Shown here in pieces: positions 17,685 through 26,127 of a DNA stretch of 64,000 nucleotides; within the stretch, counting starts at the first letter, position 1, and every line of letters begins with the position of its first letter. The position numbers and the translations under genes are program-made. The stretch is taken from positions 61,280 to 125,279 of the forward strand of contig NZ_CAKAKL010000014.1 in assembly GCF_916619195.1 (NCBI RefSeq). Direction: 5' to 3'. The notes under the pieces are model-generated. The model did no database searches. It worked only from the letters and a program-made list of their open reading frames with translations, and was not told the origin of the DNA. The stretch comes from Inquilinus sp. Marseille-Q2685. Lineage in GTDB: Bacteria; Pseudomonadota; Alphaproteobacteria; DSM-16000; Inquilinaceae.

Positions 17685-18087
17685 CCACAGGCCGCCGCCC
17701 AGCCGTTCCGCCGAGGCCCGATCAGCCTCGGCCGATCCGGGTGGACGAACCGATGGATTGCATGGCTCATCGCCGCAACGAAGACTGGTCTCGTCCTCTC
17801 GAGCCTGCCCGCCGCAAGCGGAAGCGTGGTGCTGTCGCCTCGCGCGACGACCGAATGTGAGTTTGATCTGGCCGGCAACCCAGATCGTCGCACCGGCTCG
17901 ACCCAGGGATCGCCACGGCCCTCCGCTCCGGTGCTGCCGACCGCACCAGCTTGATGGCGCGCTCGATCACGTCAAGACCAAGCCGCTTCGCGGCGCCCCT
18001 GCGGGCCGGCCTTGACTTGATCTGCGCGCGCCATCGGTCACGCCATCGCCGCCAGCAACAACGAAAGACCTCTCGCCCCCCCTTGAC
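17685..18087 (+). ncRNA. Noncoding 3' segment of the IS element: candidate bridge/seek guide RNA region
   Basis: No coding frame is supported across these ~400 bases. They lie between the transposase stop and the right inverted end. In IS1111-type elements the guide RNA that pairs with target and donor DNA is encoded downstream of the transposase. GC-rich inverted stretches occur around 17700-17740 (CCGAGGCCCGATCAGCCTCGG). RNA boundaries cannot be set by eye. Confidence 0.35.
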
Positions 18088-18103
18088 CCATACACTCCTC
18101 ATG

Positions 18104-18169
18104 TGAGCAATCCAGGGGCCACGCCAAACGGCCCTGGATTGCTTCGCTGCGCTCGCAATGACGGCTGGG
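18104..18169. repeat. Right part of a REP-like palindrome split by the IS element
   Basis: GCAATCCAGGGGCC, a short loop, then GGCCCTGGATTGC form a hairpin, followed by TTCGCTGCGCTCGCAATGACGGCTGGG. The outer part is the inverse of 16416-16440. This is the common GTCATTGCGAG..CTCGCAATGAC type of palindrome. Confidence 0.65.
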
Positions 18170-18189
18170 AATTCAGAGACCTCTTCGCC

Positions 18190-19041
18190 TCACGCCGCAT
18201 CCCACGCCGGCGCCAGACCCTCCGGGCTGACCAGGCGGCCGTCAGGGCGGGCCAAAGCGTGGATCGCGGCCATCTCCTCGGCCGAAAGCGCGAAGTCGAA
18301 GATCGCCAGGTTGGCGGCGGCGCGGGCCTCGCTGACCGTCTTCGACAGGGCGACGACGCCCGGCTGCTGCACCAGCCAGCGCAGCACCACCTGCGCCTCG
18401 GTCCTGCCGTGGCGGTCGGCGATCGCCTGGATCACCGGGTCGCCGATCACCTTGCCGTCGGCCATGCCGTAATAGGCGGTCACGCTCATCCCGGCCGCGC
18501 GGGCCGCCGCCAGCACCGCCGACTGGCCGAGATAGGGATGGTATTCGACCTGGTTGGTGACCAGCGGCGCTGCGCTGAGCGACGCGGCCTCGGCCATCAG
18601 CGCGGTGCTGAAGTTGCTGATGCCGATATGGCGCACCTTGCCGGCGGCCCTGACCTCGTTCAGCGCGCCGATCTGCTCGGCCAGCGGCACGTCCTGGTTC
18701 GGCCAGTGCAGCAGCAGCAGGTCGACATGGCCGGTGCCCAGCTTGCGCAGGCTGTCGTCGACCGAGCGCAGGAAGGCCTCGCGGCGGTAGTTGGCGACCC
18801 AGACCTTGGTGGTCAGGAACACGTCGTCGCGGGCGACGCCGGAGGCGGCCAGGCCTTCGCCGACCTCGGCCTCGTTGCCGTAGATCTGCGCCGTGTCGAT
18901 GTGGCGGTAGCCGAGCGACAGCACGTGCCGGACCATCCGGACCGTGTCCGGGCCGTTCATCCGGAAGGTGCCGAAGCCGAGCGCCGGGATCTCGGCGCCG
19001 TTCGCCGTGACGAGGGGGGCGGTGACCAGGGGAGCGGTCAT
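18190..19041 (-). CDS. Aldo/keto reductase
   Basis: The product has 283 aa from the ATG at 19041, 9 bases after AAGGA. The catalytic tetrad is visible: Asp and Tyr in YRHIDTAQIYGNE, Lys in LTTKVW and His in LLLLHWP. KVRHIGISNFS and the C-terminal NADPH site (VVALSKTVSEARAAAN) also fit. The family reduces carbonyls with NADPH, often 2,5-diketo-gluconate-type substrates. The N-terminus has a small direct repeat (TAPLVTAPLVT). It is co-directional with and 17 bases after the luciferase-like gene, probably in one operon. Confidence 0.9.
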   Translation of the reverse strand: MTAPLVTAPLVTANGAEIPALGFGTFRMNGPDTVRMVRHVLSLGYRHIDTAQIYGNEAEVGEGLAASGVARDDVFLTTKVWVANYRREAFLRSVDDSLRKLGTGHVDLLLLHWPNQDVPLAEQIGALNEVRAAGKVRHIGISNFSTALMAEAASLSAAPLVTNQVEYHPYLGQSAVLAAARAAGMSVTAYYGMADGKVIGDPVIQAIADRHGRTEAQVVLRWLVQQPGVVALSKTVSEARAAANLAIFDFALSAEEMAAIHALARPDGRLVSPEGLAPAWDAA

Positions 19042-19058
19042 GTCCGTGTCCTTTCTTC

Positions 19059-20057
19059 TCATTCGGCGGCGTCGGCCGCCGGGCTGTTGTGGATCTGCGG
19101 CAGCACCTCGCGCGCCAGCTCGTCGAGGACCTCCTCGACCGGGCGGCGGGAGTGCCGCAGCTGCAGCGCCAGGTGGTCGACGCCCAGCGCCGCGATCCGG
19201 TGCAGATGCTCGACCAGGCGGTTCCGGCCGAGCCGCGCGCCGAAGCGGTGCGGCTGCGGCGCCGAGTCCGGGTCCTCGGCCAGGTCGAGGTGGAAGGCGC
19301 TGATGAAGGGCCGCCGCGCGTCGTGCTTGCGGTGCCATTGCTGCGCCTGGGCGGCCAGCAGCTCCGGCGTGTTCGGGTAGACGAACCAGCCGTCCATCTG
19401 GTCCGCGATCCAGTCCAGGCTCTGCCGGCCGCGCCCGGCCATCACCAGCGGGATCGACGGCTGGACCGGCCGGGGCAGCAGGTCGAGGGACGGATCCCGC
19501 ACGCCGTCGCCGAGCGGCAGCCCGCCCGGCCGCCAAGCCTGGCGGATCCAGGCGACGGCGTCGCGGAAAGCTTCGCCGCGGGCTTCGAAATCGAGCCCCA
19601 GCAGCGGGAACTCCACCGGCCGGTCGCCGGTGGCGACGCCGAGGATCAGCCGGCCGCCGGACAGGGCGTCGACCGAGGCCACGGCCTTCGCCGTCATCAT
19701 CGGGGGACGCAGCGGCAGCACCACCGCGGCGGTGCCGAGGGCGACGCGTTCCGTGATCCCGGCCAGGAAGCCGAGATGGGCGAAGACGTCGTAGACCGAG
19801 CCGGCATCGCCGAAGCGCTGCGGATCGAAGACCGGGACGTCGCGCATCCAGATCGCCGCGAAGCCGGAGCGGTCGACCTGCCGCACCCGGTCGGCATGGC
19901 GGGCCAGGTCGGGCACGCCGAAGGGACGGCCGTCGGCGCGGCGGGCGGCCTCGCCCATCGGCGACCAGTCGTTGTCGAGCGGCAGCTCGATGCCGAGCGT
20001 CAGGCCGTGCGGCCGGCGGATCAGGTCGAGCGCCGATCCTTCCATGTGAGACGTCAT
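19059..20057 (-). CDS. Luciferase-like flavin-dependent oxidoreductase (LLM class)
   Basis: The product has 332 aa from the ATG at 20057, preceded by GGGGAGAGGAG. It is a bacterial-luciferase-like TIM barrel: LGIELPLDNDWSP, a middle with RVALGTAAVVLPLRPPMMTAKAVASVDALSGGRLILGVATGD split over strands 4-5, and SIPLVMAGRGRQSLDWIADQ. The family uses reduced FMN or F420. It is the first gene of a probable two-gene operon with the aldo/keto reductase, divergent from an epimerase-like gene. The substrate is unknown. Confidence 0.85.
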   Translation of the reverse strand: MTSHMEGSALDLIRRPHGLTLGIELPLDNDWSPMGEAARRADGRPFGVPDLARHADRVRQVDRSGFAAIWMRDVPVFDPQRFGDAGSVYDVFAHLGFLAGITERVALGTAAVVLPLRPPMMTAKAVASVDALSGGRLILGVATGDRPVEFPLLGLDFEARGEAFRDAVAWIRQAWRPGGLPLGDGVRDPSLDLLPRPVQPSIPLVMAGRGRQSLDWIADQMDGWFVYPNTPELLAAQAQQWHRKHDARRPFISAFHLDLAEDPDSAPQPHRFGARLGRNRLVEHLHRIAALGVDHLALQLRHSRRPVEEVLDELAREVLPQIHNSPAADAAE

Positions 20058-20171
20058 GCTCCTCTCCCCTGCCCTGCCCTGCACTGCGACCGGCGCCTGG
20101 GCGGTTCGTGTCGGAGCGCAATGTGGTCAGGACCGGCGGTGGCGATAATCCGGCCGGGCAGATCAAAGCTT

Positions 20172-20216
20172 GTGAATTCAATTCGCGAATGCATGCGTTC
20201 TCGGCCACGAATTCCG
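20172..20216. promoter_or_regulatory. Palindromic cluster in the divergent promoter region
   Basis: The perfect palindrome ATTCGCGAAT (20181-20190) is directly followed by GCATGC and flanked by two GAATTC sequences, in a locally AT-richer gap between divergent genes. It could be an operator for the luciferase-like/aldo-keto operon or the epimerase-like gene. No local regulator gene is adjacent, so this is weak. Confidence 0.25.
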
Positions 20217-20259
20217 CACCATCTTTTCTGGTGGACACAACACAGCAGAGAGCATCGGC

Positions 20260-21162
20260 ATGACCATCTTCCTGACCGGCGCCACGGGCTTCATCGGTGG
20301 CGCCGTCGCTTTCCGCCTGAAGGCCTCGGGCCACCGGATCCGAGGCCTCGTGCGCTCACCGGAGAAGGCGGAGCGGCTTCGGGCGCTGGGCATCGAGCCG
20401 GTGCTGGGCGACCTGTCCGACACGGCGCTGCTGGCGCGGGAAGCGGAGACCGCCGATGCGGTCGTCAACACCGCCGATTCCGACGACCGGCCGGCGGTCG
20501 AGGCCTTCCTCGACGCGCTCGCCGGCAGCGGCAAGCCCTTCCTGCACACCAGCGGCACCAGCGTGGTGGCCGACGATGCCCGCGGCGAATGGGCGTCCGA
20601 TCGCGTCTACGACGAGGACACGCCGGTCGAGCCGGTGCCGGGCAAGGCAGCGCGGGTCGCCATCGACCGAATGATCGTGGACGCCGCCGGCCGAGGCGTG
20701 AGGGCCATCGTGCTGTGCAACAGCCTGATCTACGGCACCGGCCCCGGGCTGCACCCGGACAGCGTGCAGATCCCGACCCTGGTCGCCGAGGCTCGCAGGA
20801 CCGGCGTGGTCCGGCATATCGGGCGCGGCCTCAACATCTGGTCGAACGTGCATGTCGACGACATGGCGGATCTCTACGCCCTGGCGCTGGACCGCGCCCC
20901 GGCCGGCGCCTTCTACTACGTCGAGAACGGCGAGGCCTCCTTCGCCGAGGCTGCGGCGGCGATCGCCCGGCGCCTCGGCCTCGCGGCGCCGAGGCCCTGG
21001 CCGGCCGACGAGGCCATCGCCGCGCTGGGCTTCGGCCATGCCGTCTATGCGCTCGGCTCGAACAGCCGGGTTCGAGGCAAGCGGGCGCGGGCGGAGCTGG
21101 GCTGGGCGCCGAAGCATGCGTCGCTGATCGAGTGGATCGAGACCGAGATGCCGGTCGGCTGA
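20260..21162 (+). CDS. NAD-dependent epimerase/dehydratase-like SDR protein
   Basis: The product has 300 aa. The N-terminal nucleotide-binding motif is FLTGATGFIGGAVAFRL, followed by LGDLSDTALL and a catalytic-region Ser/Thr stretch (HTSGTSVVADDARG). NVHVDDMADLYALAL is typical of extended SDRs. The usual YxxxK is not obvious, so it may be an atypical or NmrA-like member. It is divergent from the luciferase-like/aldo-keto operon; a redox link between them is plausible but unproven. Confidence 0.8.
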   Translation: MTIFLTGATGFIGGAVAFRLKASGHRIRGLVRSPEKAERLRALGIEPVLGDLSDTALLAREAETADAVVNTADSDDRPAVEAFLDALAGSGKPFLHTSGTSVVADDARGEWASDRVYDEDTPVEPVPGKAARVAIDRMIVDAAGRGVRAIVLCNSLIYGTGPGLHPDSVQIPTLVAEARRTGVVRHIGRGLNIWSNVHVDDMADLYALALDRAPAGAFYYVENGEASFAEAAAAIARRLGLAAPRPWPADEAIAALGFGHAVYALGSNSRVRGKRARAELGWAPKHASLIEWIETEMPVG

Positions 21163-21168
21163 GACATC

Positions 21169-21202
21169 GTGGGTCGGGTTCGCCCTGGCGAACCCGACCT
21201 AC
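21169..21202. terminator. Hairpin between convergent genes
   Basis: GTGGGTCGGGTTCGCC and GGCGAACCCGACCTAC form a 16-bp stem with one G-T pair and a 2-base loop. It lies between the convergent epimerase-like and SRPBCC genes. No T-run follows, so it may be a repeat element rather than an intrinsic terminator. Confidence 0.5.
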
Positions 21203-21212
21203 ACGCTGGTCC

Positions 21213-21677
21213 TCAGCCCCGCATGTACCGCGCGAAATCGGCGAGGATCAGCGGCCAGCCCCCGGGCGAGGCCATGCCGTCGCGCAGCCGGGCCGCCCCG
21301 TCGCCGTGGCGTTCGAAATCGCGGTGCTCCAGCTCGATCCGGGTGCGCCCCTGCTCCGGCACGAAGCGGATCTCGACCTCGCTGGCCCGCTCCTCCGGCT
21401 CCGGCGCCCGCTCCGGGCTGACGGCGAAGGACAGCACCAGCCGCGACGGCGGCTCCCAGGCGCGGATCTCGCCCCAGGCGGTCTCGCGGCCGGCACTGTC
21501 GCGCTCGAACCACAGGCCGCCGGCCCGCGGCTCGATCACCGCGGTGTCGAGCTCGGCCTGGGCGTAGGTATAGGCGAGCGGCCACCACCGCCCGATCTCC
21601 CGGGTGAAAGCGTCGAAGGCACGGTCCTGCGGCGCGTCGACGATGATGCCGGCCTGGATCGGGCTCACGGCGGTCAT
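21213..21677 (-). CDS. SRPBCC/AHSA1-like START-domain protein
   Basis: The product has 154 aa from the ATG at 21677, preceded by GAGGAGG. IIVDAPQDRAFDAFTREIGRWWPLAY, LWFERDSAG, GEIRAWEPPSRLVLSF and the ending WPLILADFARYM fit the AHSA1 branch of the SRPBCC helix-grip fold, which binds hydrophobic ligands. The role is unknown. It stands alone on the minus strand; no ArsR partner gene is adjacent, unlike many family members. Confidence 0.85.
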   Translation of the reverse strand: MTAVSPIQAGIIVDAPQDRAFDAFTREIGRWWPLAYTYAQAELDTAVIEPRAGGLWFERDSAGRETAWGEIRAWEPPSRLVLSFAVSPERAPEPEERASEVEIRFVPEQGRTRIELEHRDFERHGDGAARLRDGMASPGGWPLILADFARYMRG

Positions 21678-21738
21678 GGCGTCCTCCTCGACGATCGGCT
21701 TCGAGTCATCAACGCGCCGAGAGGCCGGCCCGTTGCCG

Positions 21739-22524
21739 TCAGGCCGCGACCAGCCCGCGCCTGGTGTCGGACAGGAACTCCAGCAGCTCGGCCACGCCCT
21801 TGTCGCCGGCGTGGTCGCGGCGGACCCGGGCCATCCGCTCGGCCTTCTCCCCGGAACCGCGGAACAGGGTGCGGAAGACGCGGCGCAGGGCCATCACCTC
21901 GGGCTCGCTGAAGCCGTGGCGGCGCAGCCCGACCTCGTTCAGCGACACCAGCCGCGCCCGGTCGCCCTGGACCAGGCAGAAGGGCGGCACGTCCTGGGCC
22001 ACCATGGCGCCGGCGGCGACGAAAGCGTGGGCGCCGATGCGGGTGAACTGGTGCACCCCGGCCAGCCCGCTGACATGGACGTGGTCCCCGACCTCGACAT
22101 GGCCGGCCAGGGTCGCGGCGTTGGCGAACTGGGCGTGGTTGCCGATCCGGCAGTCATGGGCGATGTGCGAGCAGGCCATGAACAGGTTGCCGTCGCCGAC
22201 CGTGGTCAGCCCGCCGGAGACGCCGACGCCCGGCTGGATGGTGACATATTCGCGGATGATGTTGTCATGGCCGATGACCAGCCGCGTCTCCTCGCCCTTC
22301 CACTTCAGGTCCTGCGGCGGCGCGCCGACCGAAGCGAACTGGAATATCTGGTTGCGGTCGCCGATCTCGGTCCGCCCCTCGACCACCGCATGCGGCCCGA
22401 CGATGCAGTCGCGGCCCATCCGGACCTTCGGCCCGATCACGGCGTAGGGGCCGATGCGGGTGCCCTCGCCGATCTCGGCTCCGGGCTCGATGATCGCGGT
22501 GCGGTGGATCAGGGGTGACGTCAT
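21739..22524 (-). CDS. lpxA: UDP-N-acetylglucosamine acyltransferase LpxA
   Basis: The product has 261 aa, the usual LpxA length, from the ATG at 22524. It is a left-handed beta-helix of hexapeptide repeats (IHRTAIIEPGAEIGEGTRIG onward) with FASVGAPPQDLKWKGE, REYVTIQPGV and the catalytic His region SHIAHDCRIGN. It transfers a hydroxyacyl chain to UDP-GlcNAc in the first step of lipid A synthesis. The usual neighbours lpxD, fabZ and lpxB are absent, so this may be an extra or relocated copy. Confidence 0.9.
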   Translation of the reverse strand: MTSPLIHRTAIIEPGAEIGEGTRIGPYAVIGPKVRMGRDCIVGPHAVVEGRTEIGDRNQIFQFASVGAPPQDLKWKGEETRLVIGHDNIIREYVTIQPGVGVSGGLTTVGDGNLFMACSHIAHDCRIGNHAQFANAATLAGHVEVGDHVHVSGLAGVHQFTRIGAHAFVAAGAMVAQDVPPFCLVQGDRARLVSLNEVGLRRHGFSEPEVMALRRVFRTLFRGSGEKAERMARVRRDHAGDKGVAELLEFLSDTRRGLVAA

Positions 22525-22676
22525 GCATAGTCCCGAACGGAAACGCCGGACACTCCGGCACGCCGGCGATCCTGCCCACAGGACAGCAAGAGACAAACTC
22601 AAAATTTGTTACGAATCATTGCGTTGCCACCGATGCATGGCCTCATGCTATCGTCCGGCACCTGTCCGGAGCTGCC

Positions 22677-24221
22677 ATGACCACTGCCGTATCGACCGCG
22701 ATCGACACTGTCGAGATGACGGTGGCCGACGTCGCGGCCGCCTTCGCCCGGGGCGTCACCGCGGAAGCGTTGACGCAAACCTTCCTCGACCGCATCGCCC
22801 GATACAATCCGCGCTATGTCGCGGTGATCACGCCCAATCCCGACGCCCTGCGCGAGGCGCGCGAGATCGACCGGCGACGCACCGCGGGCGAGGCGCCGGG
22901 CCCGCTGGCCGGGGTGCCGGTCGTGGTCAAGGACACGATGGACATGGCCGGACTGCCCAGCACCGGCGGCTGGCGGCTGCTGAGCGCCCGGGCCGGCGGC
23001 GTCGACCTGATCCCGGCGACGGATTCGCCCGTGGTGGCGCGGATGCGCGCCGCCGGCGCCGTGATCCTGGGCAAGACCAACGTCCCCGTGCTGAGCGCAT
23101 CGGGCAGCCATGCCGACGACAGCTGGGCCGGCGCGACGCTCAATGCCGCCGACCCCGGCCGCGTGCCGGGCGGCAGCAGCGCCGGGACCGCCACCGCGGT
23201 CGCCGGCAGCCTCGCCGTGCTGGGCCTGGCGGAGGAGACCGGCGGGTCGATCCAGAACCCCGCCGCGGCGCAGGATCTGGTCGGGATCAAGCCGAGCTTC
23301 GGCCTGGTGCCCAATGCCGGGGTCATGCCGCTGGCCGGCAGCACCCGCGACGTCGTCGGCCCGATCGCGCGCTGCGTGCGCGACGCGGCGCTGACGCTGG
23401 ACGTGCTGGCCGGCTTCAGCCCGGAGGACCCGAAGACCGCGGCCGGGATCGGCCACAGGCCGCCGGCCGGATATGCCGCCGGCCTCGACCCCGGATCGCT
23501 GCGCGGCAGGCGCTTCGGCCTGTACGGGCCGGGATGGCGCAGCCAGCCCCTGTCGGCCGAGGTGGCCGCGACGTATCGGAGGGCGATCGGCGAGCTGGAG
23601 GCACGGGGCGCGGTCCTGGTCGAGGACCCGTTCGCGGGCACCGGCTTCGCCGACATCGCCCGCCCGGGGCCCGCCGCCGACGGCTACGACCCGCGCGGCA
23701 GCGAGGGGCTGCCCCACGACCTGGACCAGTATCTGAAGCGGCTGGGCCCGCAGGCCGCGATCCGGTCCTTCGATGCCTTCAAGGCCGCAGTCGCGGCGGA
23801 GGATCCGTTCGGCCCGGACGGCGTGCTGTTCGACCTCGCCGACCTGCCGGGATTCCGGGCCAGCCTGGCCGACCCGCTGGCGCCGCCGGATCTGTCCGGG
23901 TTCCTGGCGGCGAAGGAAGCCTATCTCGCGATCTTCGCAGAAACCCTGGCCCGGCATCGGCTCGACGGGCTGGTGCTGCCGCAGATGCGCGAGGTGCTGC
24001 CGTTGGTCGGAAGCGGCGCGCGGATCCAGGAGACCGCGGTCTCGGAGATCAACATCGCCGGCCTGCCCGGCGTGACCGTGCCGGCCGGCCGCACCGCGTC
24101 GGGCGCGCCCTTCGGCCTGCTGTTCATCGGCCCGATGTGGAGCGAGGCCGCCCTGCTGTCCTTCGCCTTCGACTACGAGCGCGCCACCCGGCTTCGCAGG
24201 CCGCCGGCCCTGACCCCGTGA
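22677..24221 (+). CDS. Amidase signature family hydrolase
   Basis: The product has 514 aa from the ATG at 22677, which follows CGGAG. The Ser-cisSer-Lys triad is visible: Lys in VVVKDTMDMAG, cis-Ser in GGSSAGTATAVA and the nucleophile Ser in EETGGSIQNPAAAQ (a slight variant of the usual TDTGGSIRxPA). The N-terminus MTVADVAAAFARGVTAEALTQTFLDRI is the family helical start. It probably hydrolyses an amide of unknown identity. It is 89 bases before a LysE-type exporter. Confidence 0.88.
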   Translation: MTTAVSTAIDTVEMTVADVAAAFARGVTAEALTQTFLDRIARYNPRYVAVITPNPDALREAREIDRRRTAGEAPGPLAGVPVVVKDTMDMAGLPSTGGWRLLSARAGGVDLIPATDSPVVARMRAAGAVILGKTNVPVLSASGSHADDSWAGATLNAADPGRVPGGSSAGTATAVAGSLAVLGLAEETGGSIQNPAAAQDLVGIKPSFGLVPNAGVMPLAGSTRDVVGPIARCVRDAALTLDVLAGFSPEDPKTAAGIGHRPPAGYAAGLDPGSLRGRRFGLYGPGWRSQPLSAEVAATYRRAIGELEARGAVLVEDPFAGTGFADIARPGPAADGYDPRGSEGLPHDLDQYLKRLGPQAAIRSFDAFKAAVAAEDPFGPDGVLFDLADLPGFRASLADPLAPPDLSGFLAAKEAYLAIFAETLARHRLDGLVLPQMREVLPLVGSGARIQETAVSEINIAGLPGVTVPAGRTASGAPFGLLFIGPMWSEAALLSFAFDYERATRLRRPPALTP

Positions 24222-24310
24222 CGCCGCGGCCCTGGCCGCTCCGGCCCCGGACGGGCATAATCCGACCGCAACGATCCGGGCAGACACCGCCCGCTGGGGA
24301 GGATCCGCCG

Positions 24311-24922
24311 ATGGAGCCGTCGACGCTGCTGATCTACGCCGTCACGCTCGGCGTCGCCTGCGCCGTGCCGGGCCCAACCACCGCGGCGCTGGTGGCGCGG
24401 GTGCTGGGCCGCGGCAGCCGCGGGGCGCCGGCCTTCTGCGCCGGGCTGATGGCCGGCGACCTGATGTGGCTCGGCGCCACGGCGCTCGGCCTCGCCATGC
24501 TGGCGGCGACGCTGCAACCGGTCTTCGTCGCGATCAAATACGCCGGCGCCGTCTATCTGCTGTATCTCGCCTGGCGGCTGTGGACCGCCCCGGCCGCGGA
24601 GCCGGTCGAGGCGCAGCCGGTGCGCGGCGAAGGCGTACGGCTGTTCCTGGCCGGCATCTCGGTCTGCCTCGGCAACCCGAAGACGACATTGTTCTACCTG
24701 GCGCTGCTGCCGACCATCATCGACCTGCCGCGGCTGACCTGGCTGGGCTTCGCCGAGCTCGCCGCCACGCTGATGGCGGTCTACGGCGCGGTGCTGGCGG
24801 CCTATGTCGTGCTGGCGCTGCGCGCCCGGCGGATGTTCCGGTCGCCGCGGGCGCTGAAGGCGATCAACCGCGGCACCGGCGCAGTGATGGCCGGCGCCGC
24901 AGTGGCCGTCGCAACTCGCTAA
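24311..24922 (+). CDS. LysE/RhtB family amino-acid exporter
   Basis: The product has 203 aa from the ATG at 24311, preceded by GGGGAGG. It has about six membrane segments, with AVPGPTTAALVARVLGRGSR near the N-terminus and CLGNPKTTLFYLALLPT in the middle, both diagnostic of LysE/RhtB translocators. The substrate is not predictable. It may be transcribed with the upstream amidase. It overlaps the 3' end of the convergent aminotransferase by 4 bases. Confidence 0.88.
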   Translation: MEPSTLLIYAVTLGVACAVPGPTTAALVARVLGRGSRGAPAFCAGLMAGDLMWLGATALGLAMLAATLQPVFVAIKYAGAVYLLYLAWRLWTAPAAEPVEAQPVRGEGVRLFLAGISVCLGNPKTTLFYLALLPTIIDLPRLTWLGFAELAATLMAVYGAVLAAYVVLALRARRMFRSPRALKAINRGTGAVMAGAAVAVATR

Positions 24923-26040
24923 CCGACCGCGGCGATCACCGCGTCGCAGACGCGGTCGGCGTCGGCGTCGGACAGGAAGGGGTGCATCGGCAGGCTCAGC
25001 ACCTCGCGGCTCAGCGCCTCGCTGACCGGCAGCGAACCCTCGCCTTCGCCATGGGCGCGATACGCCTCAGCCAGGGGCATCGGCGTCGGATAGTAGATCG
25101 CGGTCGGCACCCCGGCCTCGCCCAGCCTGGCCCGCACCGCGTCGCGGTCGGTCACGCGGATGGTGTACTGCGCCCAGGCGCAGGTCAGCCCGTCCGGCAT
25201 CACCGGCGTCTGGATGCGGTTGGACAGCCGGGCCGAATAGTGCCGCGCCAGCCGGTCGCGGGCCTCCAGCTCCTCGCCGAAGCTGGGCAGCTTGGCCAGC
25301 AGCACCGCCGCCTGGATGGTGTCGAACCGGGCGTTGAGGCCGACCCGCACGGTGTCGTAGCGGCTCTTGCCCTCGCCATGGACGCGGATCGACTTGAGGA
25401 CCGCCGCCAACTCGTCGTCATCGGTGAAGATGGCGCCGCCGTCGCCGTAGCAGCCCAGCGGCTTGGCCGGGTAGAAGCTGGTAGCGGTGACCGGCGCCAG
25501 CGACCCGACCGGGCGGCCGTGGAAGGCGCCGCCGAAGCTCTGCGCCGCGTCGTCGATGACGAACAGGCCGTGCGCGTCGGCGACCGCCTGCAGCTTCGGG
25601 TAATCGACCGGCAGGCCGAACAGGTCGACCGCGATCACCGCCTTCAGCGCCAGCCTGCCCGCAGCCTTGACCGCGGCGATGCGGCGCTCGAGATCGGCCA
25701 GGTCGATCAGGTAGGTCTCGGGGTCGACATCGACGAAGACCGGTGAGGCGCCGAGCAGCAGGATCGCCTCGGCCGTCGCGGTGAAGGTGAAGGCCGGCAC
25801 GAAGACGGCGTCGCCCGGGCCGATGCCGCGGGCCATCAGCGGCATGATCAGGGCGTCGGTGCCGCTGGCCACCGTCAGGCAATGGCGGGCGCCGGCCCGA
25901 CGCGCCAACTCGCCCTCCAGCTCCGCCACCTCCGGCCCCAGGATGTACTGGCCGTGGTCCAGCACCGCATGGATGCGGGCGTCGATCAGGGGCTTCAGGC
26001 GGGCGTATTGCTGCTTGAGGTCGACGAAGGGGAGCGACAC
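24919..26040 (-). CDS. DegT/DnrJ/EryC1 family PLP aminotransferase
   Basis: The product has 373 aa from a GTG at 26040. FVDLKQQYARLKPLIDARI at the N-terminus, VASGTDALIMPLMA, IDDAAQSFGG and the PLP Lys in SFYPAKPLGCYGDGGA define a sugar aminotransferase of the WbpE/WlbC kind. These make amino sugars on nucleotide-sugar carriers for surface polysaccharides or lipid A. No oxidoreductase partner is adjacent. The proximity of lpxA raises the possibility of GlcNAc3N-type lipid A synthesis, but other genes intervene. Confidence 0.85.
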   Translation of the reverse strand: MSLPFVDLKQQYARLKPLIDARIHAVLDHGQYILGPEVAELEGELARRAGARHCLTVASGTDALIMPLMARGIGPGDAVFVPAFTFTATAEAILLLGASPVFVDVDPETYLIDLADLERRIAAVKAAGRLALKAVIAVDLFGLPVDYPKLQAVADAHGLFVIDDAAQSFGGAFHGRPVGSLAPVTATSFYPAKPLGCYGDGGAIFTDDDELAAVLKSIRVHGEGKSRYDTVRVGLNARFDTIQAAVLLAKLPSFGEELEARDRLARHYSARLSNRIQTPVMPDGLTCAWAQYTIRVTDRDAVRARLGEAGVPTAIYYPTPMPLAEAYRAHGEGEGSLPVSEALSREVLSLPMHPFLSDADADRVCDAVIAAVG

Positions 26041-26127
26041 GGGCGAGCCTCGGCTATCGGAACTGGGGGTGATGTAGCCCCGCCCCGGCCTCGACGCCAG
26101 CCGGAAACGCGACCCGGGCGATTCGCC

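Larger units (their letters stand above)
16456..18103 (+). mobile_element. IS110-family insertion sequence (IS1111-like layout)
   Basis: The element is bounded by imperfect inverted ends: CATGAGGGTGGATAG at 16456-16470, and CATGAGGAGTGTATGGG read on the minus strand from 18103 to 18088. It holds one transposase gene and ~420 bases of noncoding DNA after it, the layout of the IS1111 subgroup. It is inserted inside a REP-like palindrome. No direct repeat of the target is evident, as usual for the family. The exact ends are uncertain by a few bases, because IS1111 inverted repeats are subterminal. Confidence 0.7.

Noticed and set aside
19089..21911. A plus-strand frame of 940 codons over the luciferase-like, epimerase and SRPBCC genes
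   Set aside because: Arg-rich translation without motifs; the genes on both strands beneath it have strong family signatures.
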